A stretch of 64,000 nucleotides of DNA, taken from Halichondria panicea (lineage: Eukaryota > Porifera > Demospongiae > Suberitida > Halichondriidae). Where the stretch lies: assembly GCF_963675165.1 (NCBI RefSeq), contig NC_087382.1, positions 3,076,963 through 3,140,962 of the forward strand, given 5' to 3'. Below the pieces are notes generated by a model, which had not been told where the DNA came from, did not search any database, and was given only the letters and a program-made list of their open reading frames with translations. Shown here in pieces: positions 37,469 to 48,800 of this stretch. The position numbers were made by a program, and so were the translations under genes. Positions within the stretch are counted from its first letter, which is position 1. Each line of letters opens with the position of its first letter.

Positions 37469-37795
37469 GTTACTATTATAAACGGGTACTAATTTTAGCG
37501 AATTTGCTAAATGAATTATAGAGACTGAGATCTACGGCATGTACAAGAAAGAGGAGAATATAATTAAATAAAACATTTCTTTTTTCTAATGTACTTTTGA
37601 GAGTATGCTAAGCAAGCTAGCCCTTTTTTCATCTGTATCTGACTCTAAACTTTCCATTCAACCTTAAAACTCATACTTGTACATCTTTTGACAAATACTG
37701 TGCTAATGAATTTGCTACAAATCCGCCAAAATTAGTACCCTAAAAACAGAGAAAATCTGAAAACTCTAAATTTACTACCCGTCTATAATAGTAAC
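37469..37795. mobile_element. Inverted-repeat element 5' of gene B
   Basis: The left end GTTACTATTATAAACGGGTA is mirrored by the right end TACCCGTCTATAATAGTAAC with one mismatch. It has no coding capacity. It ends about 240 bp before the gene B start codon. Confidence 0.7.
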
Positions 37796-38037
37796 ATTAA
37801 GGTACTCCTTATTCGTGCACTCCTGTATAGATACACATCTCTATATACCATACTTCAATTTTAGGTGTGAAAGAGCACTTGTTGACTATTGCAAAAGTAT
37901 AGTGAAACAAAAAAGCGTGCAACATCCATTAAATAGTGCATGAGTTGATAATCTGCACTAGACGGTGTGCAACTATTTAGACATTTGCTAAATATAAAAT
38001 TAATAATAATTATAGTAACCATCATACAACCTCAGAT

Positions 38038-41000
38038 ATGCTGTCTAGAAGTATTCTCAGCTGGTTAGTGTTGCTGCTGAGCCTAGCTACTGTTACCAGG
38101 AGTGAGCACTATCACATTGTGCCAGTGGATTCAACCGACTTGTGTGACGGATATGGAAATGGAACTTGTTTCACTCTCGAGCAGCTTGTTCAAACAGACC
38201 TGTTATCTGATGGAGACAATCTCACCTTGAGTTTTCTACCTGGAGATCATGTGTTAACTGAGCAGTTACTGATTCGTAACTTTTCACATGTGCAAATCAC
38301 CGGCCAGAACACAAGTACAACTGTAGTTGGATTCCATAGCAACGGTGCGATACGTTTTGTTAGTATTACCAAATTGAACATTGAACGCTTGGGTTTCGTT
38401 GGAGCGAATGTTGAACCACAGAACTCACATCAAGGATTGACCATTGACGATTCTCGCGATGTTTACATCAACGACTGCTACTTCTCGGACTTTGAAAACC
38501 ACCTCGTTAAAATTACTAATACTCAAACTGCAACAATTGAAAGCACTCTTTTTAACAATAATACTGGCCAGGCCCTGTACGTTGAGGCTGATGATGTGTA
38601 CATAACAAATAGTGAGTTCACTAGAAATGATGGTGGTGCAGTTGACATTGAATCAAACAACGCACTGATCAACAACACAGAGTTCAACTACAACAGTGCT
38701 GAGAACGGAGGAGCAGTGGAAGTGGTATCTGGTGCTGTAGTGATCACTTGGTGTAACTTCACAAATAACAAAGCTGTGCAGTTAGGTGGAGCGATTCATG
38801 TTAACTCAGGTAGTGTGTCCATCTCCAACAGTGAGCTGACACACAACAGTGCTGACTATGGTGGAGTGATTGATGTTGACTCAGGTAGTGCGTCCATCTC
38901 CAACAGTGAGCTGACACACAACAGTGCTGACTTTGGTGGAGCGATTGTTGTTACCTCAGGCAGTGTATACATCTCCAACAGTGAGCTGACAAACAACAGT
39001 GCTGACATTGGTGGAGCGATTTATGTTTACTCAGGTAGTGTGTCCATCTCCAACAGTGAGCTGACAAACAACAGTGCTGACTTTGGTGGAGCGATTTATG
39101 TTTACTCAGGTAGTGCGTCCATCTCCAACAGTGAGCTGACAAACAACAGTGCTGACTATGGTGGAGTGATTAATGTTTTCTCAGGCAGTGCGTCCATCTC
39201 CAACAGTGAGCTGACAAACAACAGTGCTGACTATGGTGGAGCGATTGATGTTTACTCAGGCAGTGTATCCATCTCCAACAGCGAGCTGACACACAACAGT
39301 GCTAAAGAGGGTGGAGCAATTGATGTCTTCCACTCTTCCACCTTGATCATCAACAACACTGACATTACTAATAATATGGCCAGTTTGAACATTTCGCAAT
39401 CAAATGTAACATTCACTGGAATGAATATTGTCAGTAACAATGGTCGTCCCATTTATGCTTTCAATAGTCGAATCGAGTTTAATGGACCTACAACACTGAG
39501 TAACAATCATGGTGTGTTTGGTGGAGCCATCAGCGCTGACCAGAGTCAAATATATATTAACACACAAGAAGTGATCATCACAAACAACACAGCTACCTCT
39601 GGAGGAGGGATATTTCTGAGAGAGAGTACACTCTTTGTAAACGAGCCTATAGAGATCAACCAAAACACAGCACAGGATGGTGGGGGGATTTATGCATATT
39701 CCAGTAGAGTTGAGTTCCAATCAGTGCAGATGGTAGGTGCATACGGTCACCCACTTCCTCCAAATAAACAGAGTGAGATTGCTCACAACATTGCTGAGAA
39801 TGGTGGAGGTATACATGCAGTATCTTCAACTATTGACCTCACTCATTCCTACGTCAACATTGACTCAAACACAGCTGACACTAGTGGAGGTGGAGTGTAT
39901 CTACAGCAAAGTTCGAAACTGTACCTATTTAAAACGAATGCAGAAATTCTGGATAGAATATATGTCAAGTTACTGATGAACAATAACTCGGCTCAGTACG
40001 GAGGAGGGATATTTGTGGCAGATGACACACAGAGGAGCGCGTGTGGAGGAGGGGCCACAGAAACGGATGCAACTCAAACTATTTTTTCTGACTGTTTCAT
40101 TCAAACAATTAATCTGTATGGTCGAATATACTCTAATATAAACTATTTCAACACATTCATGACTAACAACACGGCTACCCAGTCAGGAGCAGACATCTAC
40201 GGAGGTCTGTTGGACAGGTGTACAGCAAGTCAAAATGCTGAATATCCCGTTTCTTCAAATGGATCTGGATTGGACTACATCCAAAACACTGTAAAATCCT
40301 CCACTGAATTATCAATATCCTCTAGGCCTGTTCAGGTTATGTTTTGTAACTATTCACAAAATGACTGTGGTTCTACAAAAAAAGGACACACATTTAAAGT
40401 CAGCGTTATGGCTGTTGACCAAGTTGGAAATCAAATGAATGCCACAATTCACAGTTCTGTTGTCAGTGAGAGTGGACGTGATTGTTTCAAAGAAGGACAG
40501 GCAAAACAGAAAGTTGGCAATCAGTGCACAGAATTAGAGTACAATGTATTCTCACAAGACAGCTCTGCTCAAGTGGAACTCTATGCCGAGGGTCCATGCA
40601 TCAATTTGGGAATTTCAAGACAACTTATAAATATTTATTTTCAACCCTGCATATGCCCTATTGGACTTCAGCCAATTCAGTCCGATATTGAGTGCAGGTG
40701 TGACTGTGATCCAGACTTGCAACAAAGATATCAGATAACAAACTGTTCTGAGGAAAATGGTACCATAAAGTTGGAAAGCAATAACAACATATGGATAGGA
40801 GTGACTAATACCACCAGCGGAACAGGTTATGTTGTTAGTAACTGTACATTTGACTATTGTGTAGAAAAACCAGTCAACATCAGTCTAAGTAACCCTGACG
40901 AACAATGTGCCCACAATCGAAGTGGTGTCTTGTGTGGAGAATGTAAACCAGGACTCAGTCTTGTGTTGGGTACGTCCAACTGTAAAGAATGCTCTAATCT

Positions 41001-42399
41001 TTACCTTCTTCTACTAATACCATTTGCGCTGGCAGGCATATTGCTAGTTGCTTTAATTCTCGTGCTCAACATCACTATAGCAACTGGAAATATTCATGGC
41101 CTCATTTTTTACGCCAACATAGTAGCTGCTAATAGAGCAATTTTCTTTCTTAGTTTAAACAACTTTTTAACAGTTTTTGTATCATGGGTGAATCTTGACC
41201 TTGGAATCGAGGCATGCTTTTATGATGGGATGAACTCTCAAGGAAAAGTGCTCCTTCAACTTATCTTCCCAGCTTACTTGTTTCTTCTTATGTTTCTCAT
41301 TATAATATTGAGCAAGTACTTTGACTCATTTGCAAAGCTCCTCTCTAACAGGAACCCAGTTGCTGCCCTAGGCACACTCGTCCTACTCTCTTATTCTAAA
41401 TTCTTACGGTTTATCGTTGCTGCATTACAAAACAGGGTCTTGGAATATCCTGACGAACCAACCAAGACTGTTTGGTTGTTTGACGGCAACGTGCCATACT
41501 TTACTCCCAAACACATCCCTCAGTTTGTTGCTGCTGTCATAATTCTCATTGCCGGTGGATTGTTCACTGTACTGCTCTTCTTTGGACAATGGTTTCCACG
41601 CTGTTTCAAGGTTATGATATGGACCAAGAACACATACTACACTGGCTTCATGGATGTATACCATGCTCCATTCACTCCCAAGCATCGCTACTGGGTGGGA
41701 CTGCTCCTCTTTGCTCTGATTGCTCATAATCTAGTAGCTGCCATGGCTCCAGATACGTCTCTCCCTGTGCTATCATCTGGTTGTATTGCAGTTGGACTGA
41801 TAACATTGACCAACCGAGTACACAAAAAACAACTGAGTGAATATCTAGAAACGTTATTTCTGCTTAATCTCTGCATTCTATCTTATGGCACTTCCTATGT
41901 TGTTGAAACACACCGACAGCAAGAAACACTGACTATTATTTCAATGTCTATAGCTTTCATCCTTTTTGTGACAATCATCAGCTACCATTTCCACCACTTC
42001 ATACTAAAGAAGACCAAAATATGGCCCAAGATAAAGAAATGTGGTAAGAACTTGAGAACTGGTGTTGTAGACAAAAAAAACAGACAACCAAACAACACCA
42101 TGGTGATGCATCAGCTTGCAGCCAATGATGACGATGAGCAATTTATAGCTGAGCAAATAGACATTGTGGACCCGCCACCTTACACTGATGGAGCTGTGGA
42201 AGAAGCTGACCCTGATCGTTACATCACTCCTCCCATCATCAGACCAGCCACGAGGCCGGACCAGCTGAGAGAGCCTGCCCTGGACATACTAGCCCCCCTC
42301 ACCACAGAGGACTACAGACCAGCCCCTCCCCCTCCAAGAGTCAACCATCGTCCTGCTGTTACACGAACAGAAATCGCCCCCATACGCAATGAAGTGTGA
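38038..42399 (+). CDS. Gene B: beta-helix ectodomain, multi-pass membrane protein (1453 aa)
   Basis: An intact single-exon paralogue of gene A, in the same orientation. It has a signal peptide (MLSRSILSWLVLLLSLATVTRS), a beta-helix with seven SISNSELT-type repeats (nt 38811-39320), a Cys-rich stalk with CGECKPGLS, membrane segments from about residue 987, and a tail ending RNEV. From the middle of the ectodomain through the membrane part it is almost identical to A at both DNA and protein level. In the tail it differs from A by several substitutions and a deletion. It is the only copy with a canonical PPxY WW-binding motif (PPPY in DPPPYTDG). The 5' flank is unlike that of A and shares words with C (GAGCACTTGTTGACTATTGC-type). 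A surface receptor or adhesion role is possible but unproven. Confidence 0.88.
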   Translation: MLSRSILSWLVLLLSLATVTRSEHYHIVPVDSTDLCDGYGNGTCFTLEQLVQTDLLSDGDNLTLSFLPGDHVLTEQLLIRNFSHVQITGQNTSTTVVGFHSNGAIRFVSITKLNIERLGFVGANVEPQNSHQGLTIDDSRDVYINDCYFSDFENHLVKITNTQTATIESTLFNNNTGQALYVEADDVYITNSEFTRNDGGAVDIESNNALINNTEFNYNSAENGGAVEVVSGAVVITWCNFTNNKAVQLGGAIHVNSGSVSISNSELTHNSADYGGVIDVDSGSASISNSELTHNSADFGGAIVVTSGSVYISNSELTNNSADIGGAIYVYSGSVSISNSELTNNSADFGGAIYVYSGSASISNSELTNNSADYGGVINVFSGSASISNSELTNNSADYGGAIDVYSGSVSISNSELTHNSAKEGGAIDVFHSSTLIINNTDITNNMASLNISQSNVTFTGMNIVSNNGRPIYAFNSRIEFNGPTTLSNNHGVFGGAISADQSQIYINTQEVIITNNTATSGGGIFLRESTLFVNEPIEINQNTAQDGGGIYAYSSRVEFQSVQMVGAYGHPLPPNKQSEIAHNIAENGGGIHAVSSTIDLTHSYVNIDSNTADTSGGGVYLQQSSKLYLFKTNAEILDRIYVKLLMNNNSAQYGGGIFVADDTQRSACGGGATETDATQTIFSDCFIQTINLYGRIYSNINYFNTFMTNNTATQSGADIYGGLLDRCTASQNAEYPVSSNGSGLDYIQNTVKSSTELSISSRPVQVMFCNYSQNDCGSTKKGHTFKVSVMAVDQVGNQMNATIHSSVVSESGRDCFKEGQAKQKVGNQCTELEYNVFSQDSSAQVELYAEGPCINLGISRQLINIYFQPCICPIGLQPIQSDIECRCDCDPDLQQRYQITNCSEENGTIKLESNNNIWIGVTNTTSGTGYVVSNCTFDYCVEKPVNISLSNPDEQCAHNRSGVLCGECKPGLSLVLGTSNCKECSNLYLLLLIPFALAGILLVALILVLNITIATGNIHGLIFYANIVAANRAIFFLSLNNFLTVFVSWVNLDLGIEACFYDGMNSQGKVLLQLIFPAYLFLLMFLIIILSKYFDSFAKLLSNRNPVAALGTLVLLSYSKFLRFIVAALQNRVLEYPDEPTKTVWLFDGNVPYFTPKHIPQFVAAVIILIAGGLFTVLLFFGQWFPRCFKVMIWTKNTYYTGFMDVYHAPFTPKHRYWVGLLLFALIAHNLVAAMAPDTSLPVLSSGCIAVGLITLTNRVHKKQLSEYLETLFLLNLCILSYGTSYVVETHRQQETLTIISMSIAFILFVTIISYHFHHFILKKTKIWPKIKKCGKNLRTGVVDKKNRQPNNTMVMHQLAANDDDEQFIAEQIDIVDPPPYTDGAVEEADPDRYITPPIIRPATRPDQLREPALDILAPLTTEDYRPAPPPPRVNHRPAVTRTEIAPIRNEV
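38811..39320 (+). repeat. Coding tandem repeat in gene B, 7 units of about 66-69 bp
   Basis: The unit is as in gene A (TCCATCTCCAACAGTGAGCT, then GACAAACAACAGTGCTGAC), mostly 66 bp and more uniform in length than in A. Substitutions give SVS/SAS/SVY variants. Confidence 0.9.
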
Positions 42400-43317
42400 A
42401 CTGTCTTATTTAGCTGAGGTACCTTATCATGTAAACATTTGTAGGCATAATTGTTAGTTCCAACAGTTACTGTCGTTAGCACTTGTTTATGTCACTATAG
42501 TTTAAAGAGAGATATGCTTTTTTGTAGATTTTTATAGATTTATTTTTTGTAGAGATAACAAAATTTAATGGTTGTGCTATATATGAATTGTTTCGATTCA
42601 CACATAATTATCTACGTTACCAATAGATTACATTCATGAGGTCAATTACCAAAGAGTAAAACCACACTATGTAGGTGTATAGTTTAAATGAACCTTCCAG
42701 AGTTAATTTCTCACCATTGCCTGTTCCCTCCAGAATCTCGATCCTTGCCACCACTTTCCGTGCTTATAAAGAGTCCATGAAATCTACAAATATATACAAT
42801 CACTCAGTTCTCATCTGTCAATACTGATTATCAACTTTAAAATAAGTGTTGTCTTAAGAAGTCGACATGCATACAATGGTATACTGCTGTATCTAACGTT
42901 TGTAGGCACCAGGTCCGGCAGATTAGGGGCAAGTATAACTTCCATGGATTCCGCATGCAATAACAAGTTGAGTGAAGTACATGCATAACATGTAATCGGT
43001 ACAAGCAGTTGTACATTACATGCTTTAGCTGAGCTACAGTACATCACCTTGAACACTCTAAACTAAAACAGCAATGTCGGGAGAAGTTACCTCAGTCATG
43101 CAGGAAGAAATCTCATGCAGTTTCAGCACAATTTTTCTCTGTGTAGTATAGTACCTAGTATGTACATGCAACTGAGGCCGGGAGAGTCTGGGGGATCTTT
43201 TATATTATTATAAGACATGCAAGGGGGAGGAGCTCATGTGTTGAAAATAATTATTGGTCCCATTGTGCATGCAGACAATAAACGTGTTTCAATTGCCCCG
43301 TCCCCTCACAAGCTCAC

Positions 43318-43485
43318 CAATAATTCCGACGACAAGTTCTCCCGTGGAGTCATCGATGCAAGTGAGTAGAGAGTAGTCCATGATGGCGTTCTGTGCCAGG
43401 AACTCAGTGTCGGCTATAGTATGGCCTGCATCAGTACGCACTTGGAGTGAGGGAGGGTACACGTACACTGGGTTGCAGTAAATTG
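43318..43485 (-). pseudogene. PIKfyve 3'-end fragment, copy B (one exon, frame-disturbed)
   Basis: This is equivalent to 35388-35549. DTEFLAQNAIMDYSLL and ELVVGII are kept, but a 4-nt and a 2-nt insertion shift the frame between YVYP and DTEFL before restoring it. The last exon and the stop are deleted, so the copy is dead. Confidence 0.75.
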
Positions 43486-43968
43486 CTGGAGGGGAAGAAC
43501 AGGTTATTATACTATAGGCAACTATATAGAGGCTGTCCACGGTCTCATGGGACAAGTGGTCAAAGATAAACTGTTCAACTCAACACAATAGTCACCCTCT
43601 ACTCTGAATGTGTTTATTAGTCGTTTCTTGATTGCATTAACTGTTTCCATACGAGTTTATTAATTAAATCGTTCATATCAACAATTATGATACAAAACAG
43701 ACCTAAACACTAGTAATTAATTGAGAAGAAGTCCACAGTACTAGTACTAGTGCTAGCATAACGTCCATGATGGATCATCAACATACACCTGAAGCAGTAT
43801 CAATGCAGGAACTCTCCAAGAGATACAACACAAATAGTCGACTATCACAACTCATGGATGTGTACCAGTAGCTGTGTCATACTATACATAACGTAGTTAT
43901 CACAGAGTATATGAATACACTTATGGTGAAATTCACCTGACATCACAAGAGTGACTGTCGACAGTGTG

Positions 43969-45456
43969 AGTAAGTCGCCGAACTCTGTCAGACATCAAAG
44001 TGCGTCAGGTAAAAGGGCGTGTAACATTTATAATTATAATACGCACAAACAAAACAAGACTGATTCAAACTAATTACACACACTAACAGATGGCCATGGG
44101 CCTATTGTCCAGCGAAAACTTGGATAGGCCAAGTTGCTTCCAGTCCGAGCAGTGATAACTTGGAAAAAACTACTGAATTTTTCGATTTTTGTCAGAACGT
44201 ACCGATCCCCGTTTTTGCCAAACTACACAGCTAGAGCAAACTGACACAAGCTGAGTACAATCTAGATAGAGTGCAGTACAGAGTGGAGCAATTCCCAGAA
44301 TCAGGTGACCTTGCAAAGCGGAGCTACACTTGTTTTTTTTGAGGTTGTAAAGTGCTGAGTCAGCAATATTCTAGCTATAAGCGCTAATATATAGCGCTTA
44401 TAACTATAGGTGCTGTATTATTAGCGCTTATAGCTAGAATATTGCTGACTGACGTTCTGACGAAAATCGGTAGTTTTTTCAAGTTATCACTCCTCGGACT
44501 GGAAGCGACTTGGCCTATCCAAGTTTTCGCTGGATAATAAGCCCATGGCCATCTGTTAGTGTGTGTAATTTACGGTGGCCCTGAGGTATACACCTGCTCC
44601 ATTTCGCGTTTGCGGTTCATTTTGCAGTTCAACTGCGCTTCTGCAGTTCGCTTTTGCAGTTCATTTTTGCAGTTCGCTTCTGCAGTTCGCTTCTGCAGTT
44701 GAAAAAGTCAGTTGCTCAATCTCACAATCTCACATGACATCAACATGTGCTTTAATAAGAAACAGGCAAGAGAATAATTATGCTGGCTATAGCTAGCTAT
44801 AGCTGTGTATAATTCTAATATCTCTGCTGTGTCTGTCTGTGTTTTATCATGGCACATTTGCAATAACTCAACGGTATATACGGGTAATAAGACTATGCAG
44901 ACATTGTTGATGAAATGTTTTTACTCGTGGAGACCTTACAAATAATTGTTCAAACACAGACAGACACAGCAGAGATATTAGACACAGGTAGCTATAGCCA
45001 GCATAATCATTGGCTTGCCTGTTTCTTATAGAAATATATGTTGTTCTAATTATTATTATTATATAAATTATTATGGTAACCTGTTATACAGGCTTGCTAT
45101 CATGCAGCATTTCTAGGTTCTGCTGTATAATATTTCTATGTCCTTAATGCTGTAAATCATATGGAATTGTGATCATTGTGATTGAGCAACTGCAAAAGTC
45201 CACTGCCAACTGCAAAAGCCAACTGCAAAAGCCAACTGCAAAAGTCAACTGCCAACTACAGAAGCCAACTGCAGAAGCGTAGTTGAACTGCAGAAGCGCA
45301 GGTGAACTGCGAAATGAACCGCAAATGCAAAATGGAGTAGGTGTATACGTCAGGGCCACCGTAGTAATTAGTTTGAATCAGTCTTGTTTGTTTGTGCGTT
45401 ACACGCCCTTTTACCTGGCACACTTTGATGTCTGACGGAGTTCGGCGACTTACTCT
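43969..45456. mobile_element. 1.49-kb palindromic (foldback) element with about 6-bp target duplication
   Basis: The ends AGTAAGTCGCCGAACTC and GAGTTCGGCGACTTACT are inverted and flanked by AGTGTG (43963-43968 and 45457-45462). The inversion continues inward through GATTCAAACTAATTA (left) and TAATTAGTTTGAATC (right), a TGCAGTTCGCTT-type repeat zone (44590-44700 against 45190-45320) and CTGTGTCTGTCTGTGTT (about 44830 against 44960). A second nested palindrome (44095-44560) contains GGCCATGGGC arms and GCGCTTATAGCTAGAATATT. The empty site is visible upstream of gene B (about 37341). I see no transposase. Confidence 0.8.
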
Positions 45457-45833
45457 AGTGTGAATACACACAGGTGTGCATGTGGTTAGTTTGGTACATT
45501 TCCTATACTTCACAGTTTATAATACAACTACAAGTATTTGTGACGTAGCAAGAGGAAAGCCGGGAAGGGAATGTGTTTGATACGTATACTCCTATTCATG
45601 CACTCCTGTATAGATACACATCTCTATATAATTACCATAATTATTTCAATTCTAGATGTGAAAGAGCGCTTGTTAACTATTGCAAAAGTAGCGAAACAAA
45701 AAAGCGTGCAACATTCATTAAACAGTGAGTTGAAGATTATAATTTGCACTAGACGGTATGCAGCTATTTATATAGCCATTTGCGTGCAACATAATCATAA
45801 TAATTATATAGTAACCATCATACAATCTCAGAT

Positions 45834-48800
45834 ATGCTGTCTAGAAGTATTCTCAGCTGGTTAGTACTACTGACCCTAGCTACTGTTACCAGGAGTGAGC
45901 ACTATCACATTGTGCCAGTGGATTCAACTGACTCGTGTAATGAATATGGAAATGGAACTTGTTTCACTCTCGAGCAGCTTGTTCAAACAGACCTGTTATC
46001 TGGTGGAGACAATCTCACCTTGAGCTTTCTACCTGGACATCATGTGTTAACTGAGCAGTTATTGATTCGTAACTTCTCACATGTGCAAATCACCTGCCAG
46101 AACACAAGTACAACTGTAGGTGGATTTCATAGCAACGGTGCGATACGTTTTGTTAGTATTACTAAATTGAACATTGAACGCTTGGGTTTCGTTGGAGCGA
46201 ATGTTGAACCACAGAACTCACATCAAGGATTTACCATTGACGATTCTCGCGATGTTTACATCAAAGACTGCTACTTCTCGGACTTTGAAAACCACCTCGT
46301 TAAAATTACTAATACTCAAACTGCAAAAATTGAAAGCACTCTTTTTAACAATAATACTGGTCGAGCACTGCACGTTGAGGCTGATGATGTGTATATAACA
46401 AATAGTGTGTTCACTAGAAATGATGGAGGAGCAGTTTACATTAAATCAAACAACGCACTGATCAACAACACAGAGTTCAACTATAACAGTGCTGAGAGCG
46501 GAGGAGCAGTGGAAGTGGTATCTGGTACTGTAGTGATCACTTGGTGTACCTTCACAAATAACAAAGCTGTTCAGTTAGGTGGAGCCATTGATGTCTCAGG
46601 TAGTATGTCCATCTCCAACAGTGAGCTGACAAACAACAGTGCTGGCTATAGTGGTGGAGAGATTAGTGTTTACTCAGGCAGTGTGTCCATCTCCAACACC
46701 AACATTACTAATAACATGGCCAGTTTGAACATTTCGCAATCAAATGTAACATTCACTGGAATGAATATTGTCAGTAACAATGGTCGTCCCATTTATGCTT
46801 TCAATAGTCGAATCGAGTTTAATGGACCTACAACACTGAGTAACAATCATGGTATGTTTGGTGGAGCCATCAGCTCTGACCAGAGTCAAATATATATTAA
46901 CACAGAAGGAGTGATCATCACCAACAACACAGCTACCTCTGGAGGAGGGATATTTCTGAGAGAGAGTACACTCTTTGTAAATGAGCCAATAAAGATCTAT
47001 CACAACACAGCACAAGATGGTGGGGGGATTTATGCATATTCCAGTAGAGTTGAGTTCCAATCAGTGCAGATGAAAAATGCATTTGGTAATCTACTTCCTC
47101 CAAATAAACAGAGTGAGCTTGCTCACAACATTGCTGAGAATGGTGGAGGTATACATGCAATATCTTCAACTATTAAACTAACTCAATCATATGTCAACAT
47201 TGACTCAAACACAGCTAACACTAGTGGAGGTGGAGTGTATCTACAGAAAAGTTCGAAACTGTACCTATTTAAAACGGTTGAAGTATATCAGTATTATAGG
47301 ACTCAGGATCGATATGTCAAGTTAATGATTAACAACAACTTGGCTCAGTACGGAGGAGGGATATTTGTGGCAGATGACACCCAGAGGAGCGCGTGTGGAG
47401 GAAGAGTCACAGAAAATGTTGCAACTCACTCTATTTTTGCTGGCTGCTTCATTCAAACAATTAAACTGTATGAGTTAGGCTATTCTGATCTAAACTATTT
47501 CAACACATTCATGACTAACAACACGGCTACCCAGTCAGGAGCGGATATCTACGGAGGTCTGTTGGACAGGTGTACAATAAGTCAAAGTGCTGAGTATCAC
47601 ATTTCTTCAAATGGATCTATATAAGACTTCATAAATAACATCATAAAATCCTCCACCGAATTATCAATCTCCTCTAGGCCTGTTCAGGTAATTTTTTGCA
47701 AAATTCACTACAGTATTATTTCAACAAGAAAGGGACACACATTTAAAATCAGTGTTATGGCTGTTGACCAAGCTGGAAATCCAATAATTGCCACTATTCG
47801 CAGTTCTGTTATCACTACGAGTGGAGTTGGTCGTCTTAAAGAAGGACAGGCTGAACAGAAAGTTGGTAATCAGTGCACAGAATTAGAGTACAATGTATTC
47901 TCACAAGACAGCTCTGCTCAAGTAGAACTCTATGCCGAGGGTCCATGCAACAATATGGGAATTTCAAAACAACTTATCAATATTTCTTTTGAACTCTGCA
48001 CATGCCCTAGTGGACTCAAACCAATTCAGTCCGATATTGAGTGCAAGTGTGACTGTGATCCAGATTTGCAACAAGGATATCAGATAACAAACTGTTCTGA
48101 GGAAAATGGGACCATAAAGCTGGAAAGTGATAACAACATATGGATAGAAGTCATAAATACCACCAACAAAACATGGTATGTCGTTAGCAACTGTACATTT
48201 GACTATTGCGTACAAAAACCATTCAACATTAGTCTAAGCAACCCTGACAAACAGTGTGCCTACAATCGAAGAGGTGTCTTGTGTGGAGAATGTGAACCAG
48301 GACTCAGTCTTGTGTTGGCTACGTCAAACTGTAAAGAATGCTCTCATCTTTACCTTCTTCTACTAATACCATTTGCGCTGGCTGGCATATTGCTAGTTGC
48401 TTTATTTCTCGTGCTCAACATCACTATAGCAACTGGAAATATTCATGGCCTCATATTTTACGCCAACATAGTAGCTGCTAATAGAGCAATTTTCTTTTCT
48501 AGTTTAAACAACTTTTTAACAGTTTTTGTATCATGGGTGAATCTTGACTTAGGAATCGAGACATGCTTTTACAATGGAATGAACTCTCAAGGAAAAGTGC
48601 TCCTTCAACTTGTCTTTCCCGCTTACTTGTTTCTTCTAATGTTTTTTATTATCATTTTAAGCAAATATTTTGACTTATTTGCAACGCTCCTCTCCAACAG
48701 GAACCCGGTTGCTGCCCTAGGCACACTCGTCCTACTCTCTTACTCCAAACTCTTACGGTTTGTCATTGCTGCATTGCAACACAGGGTCTTGGACTATCCT

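Larger units (their letters stand above)
32715..38037. other. Gene A-gene B interval
   Basis: The first 280 bp after gene A are conserved behind B, C and D and represent 3' UTR/flank. A stretch of about 1 kb (33000-34010) is unique to this copy and is built of inverted-repeat elements. It is followed by a minus-strand short exon, a PIKfyve 3' fragment, a minisatellite, a short hairpin and a further inverted-repeat element just upstream of gene B. No intact gene is present. Confidence 0.7.
42400..45833. other. Gene B-gene C interval
   Basis: It contains a conserved 3' flank, a decayed copy of the MDSSGTESDDE exon (about 42690-42785), one PIKfyve exon fragment and a 1.49-kb palindromic insertion (43969-45456). 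The remaining sequence matches the A-B interval upstream of gene B. Relative to the A-B interval about 600 bp, including the last PIKfyve exon, is deleted at about 43292-43294. There is no intact gene. Confidence 0.7.
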
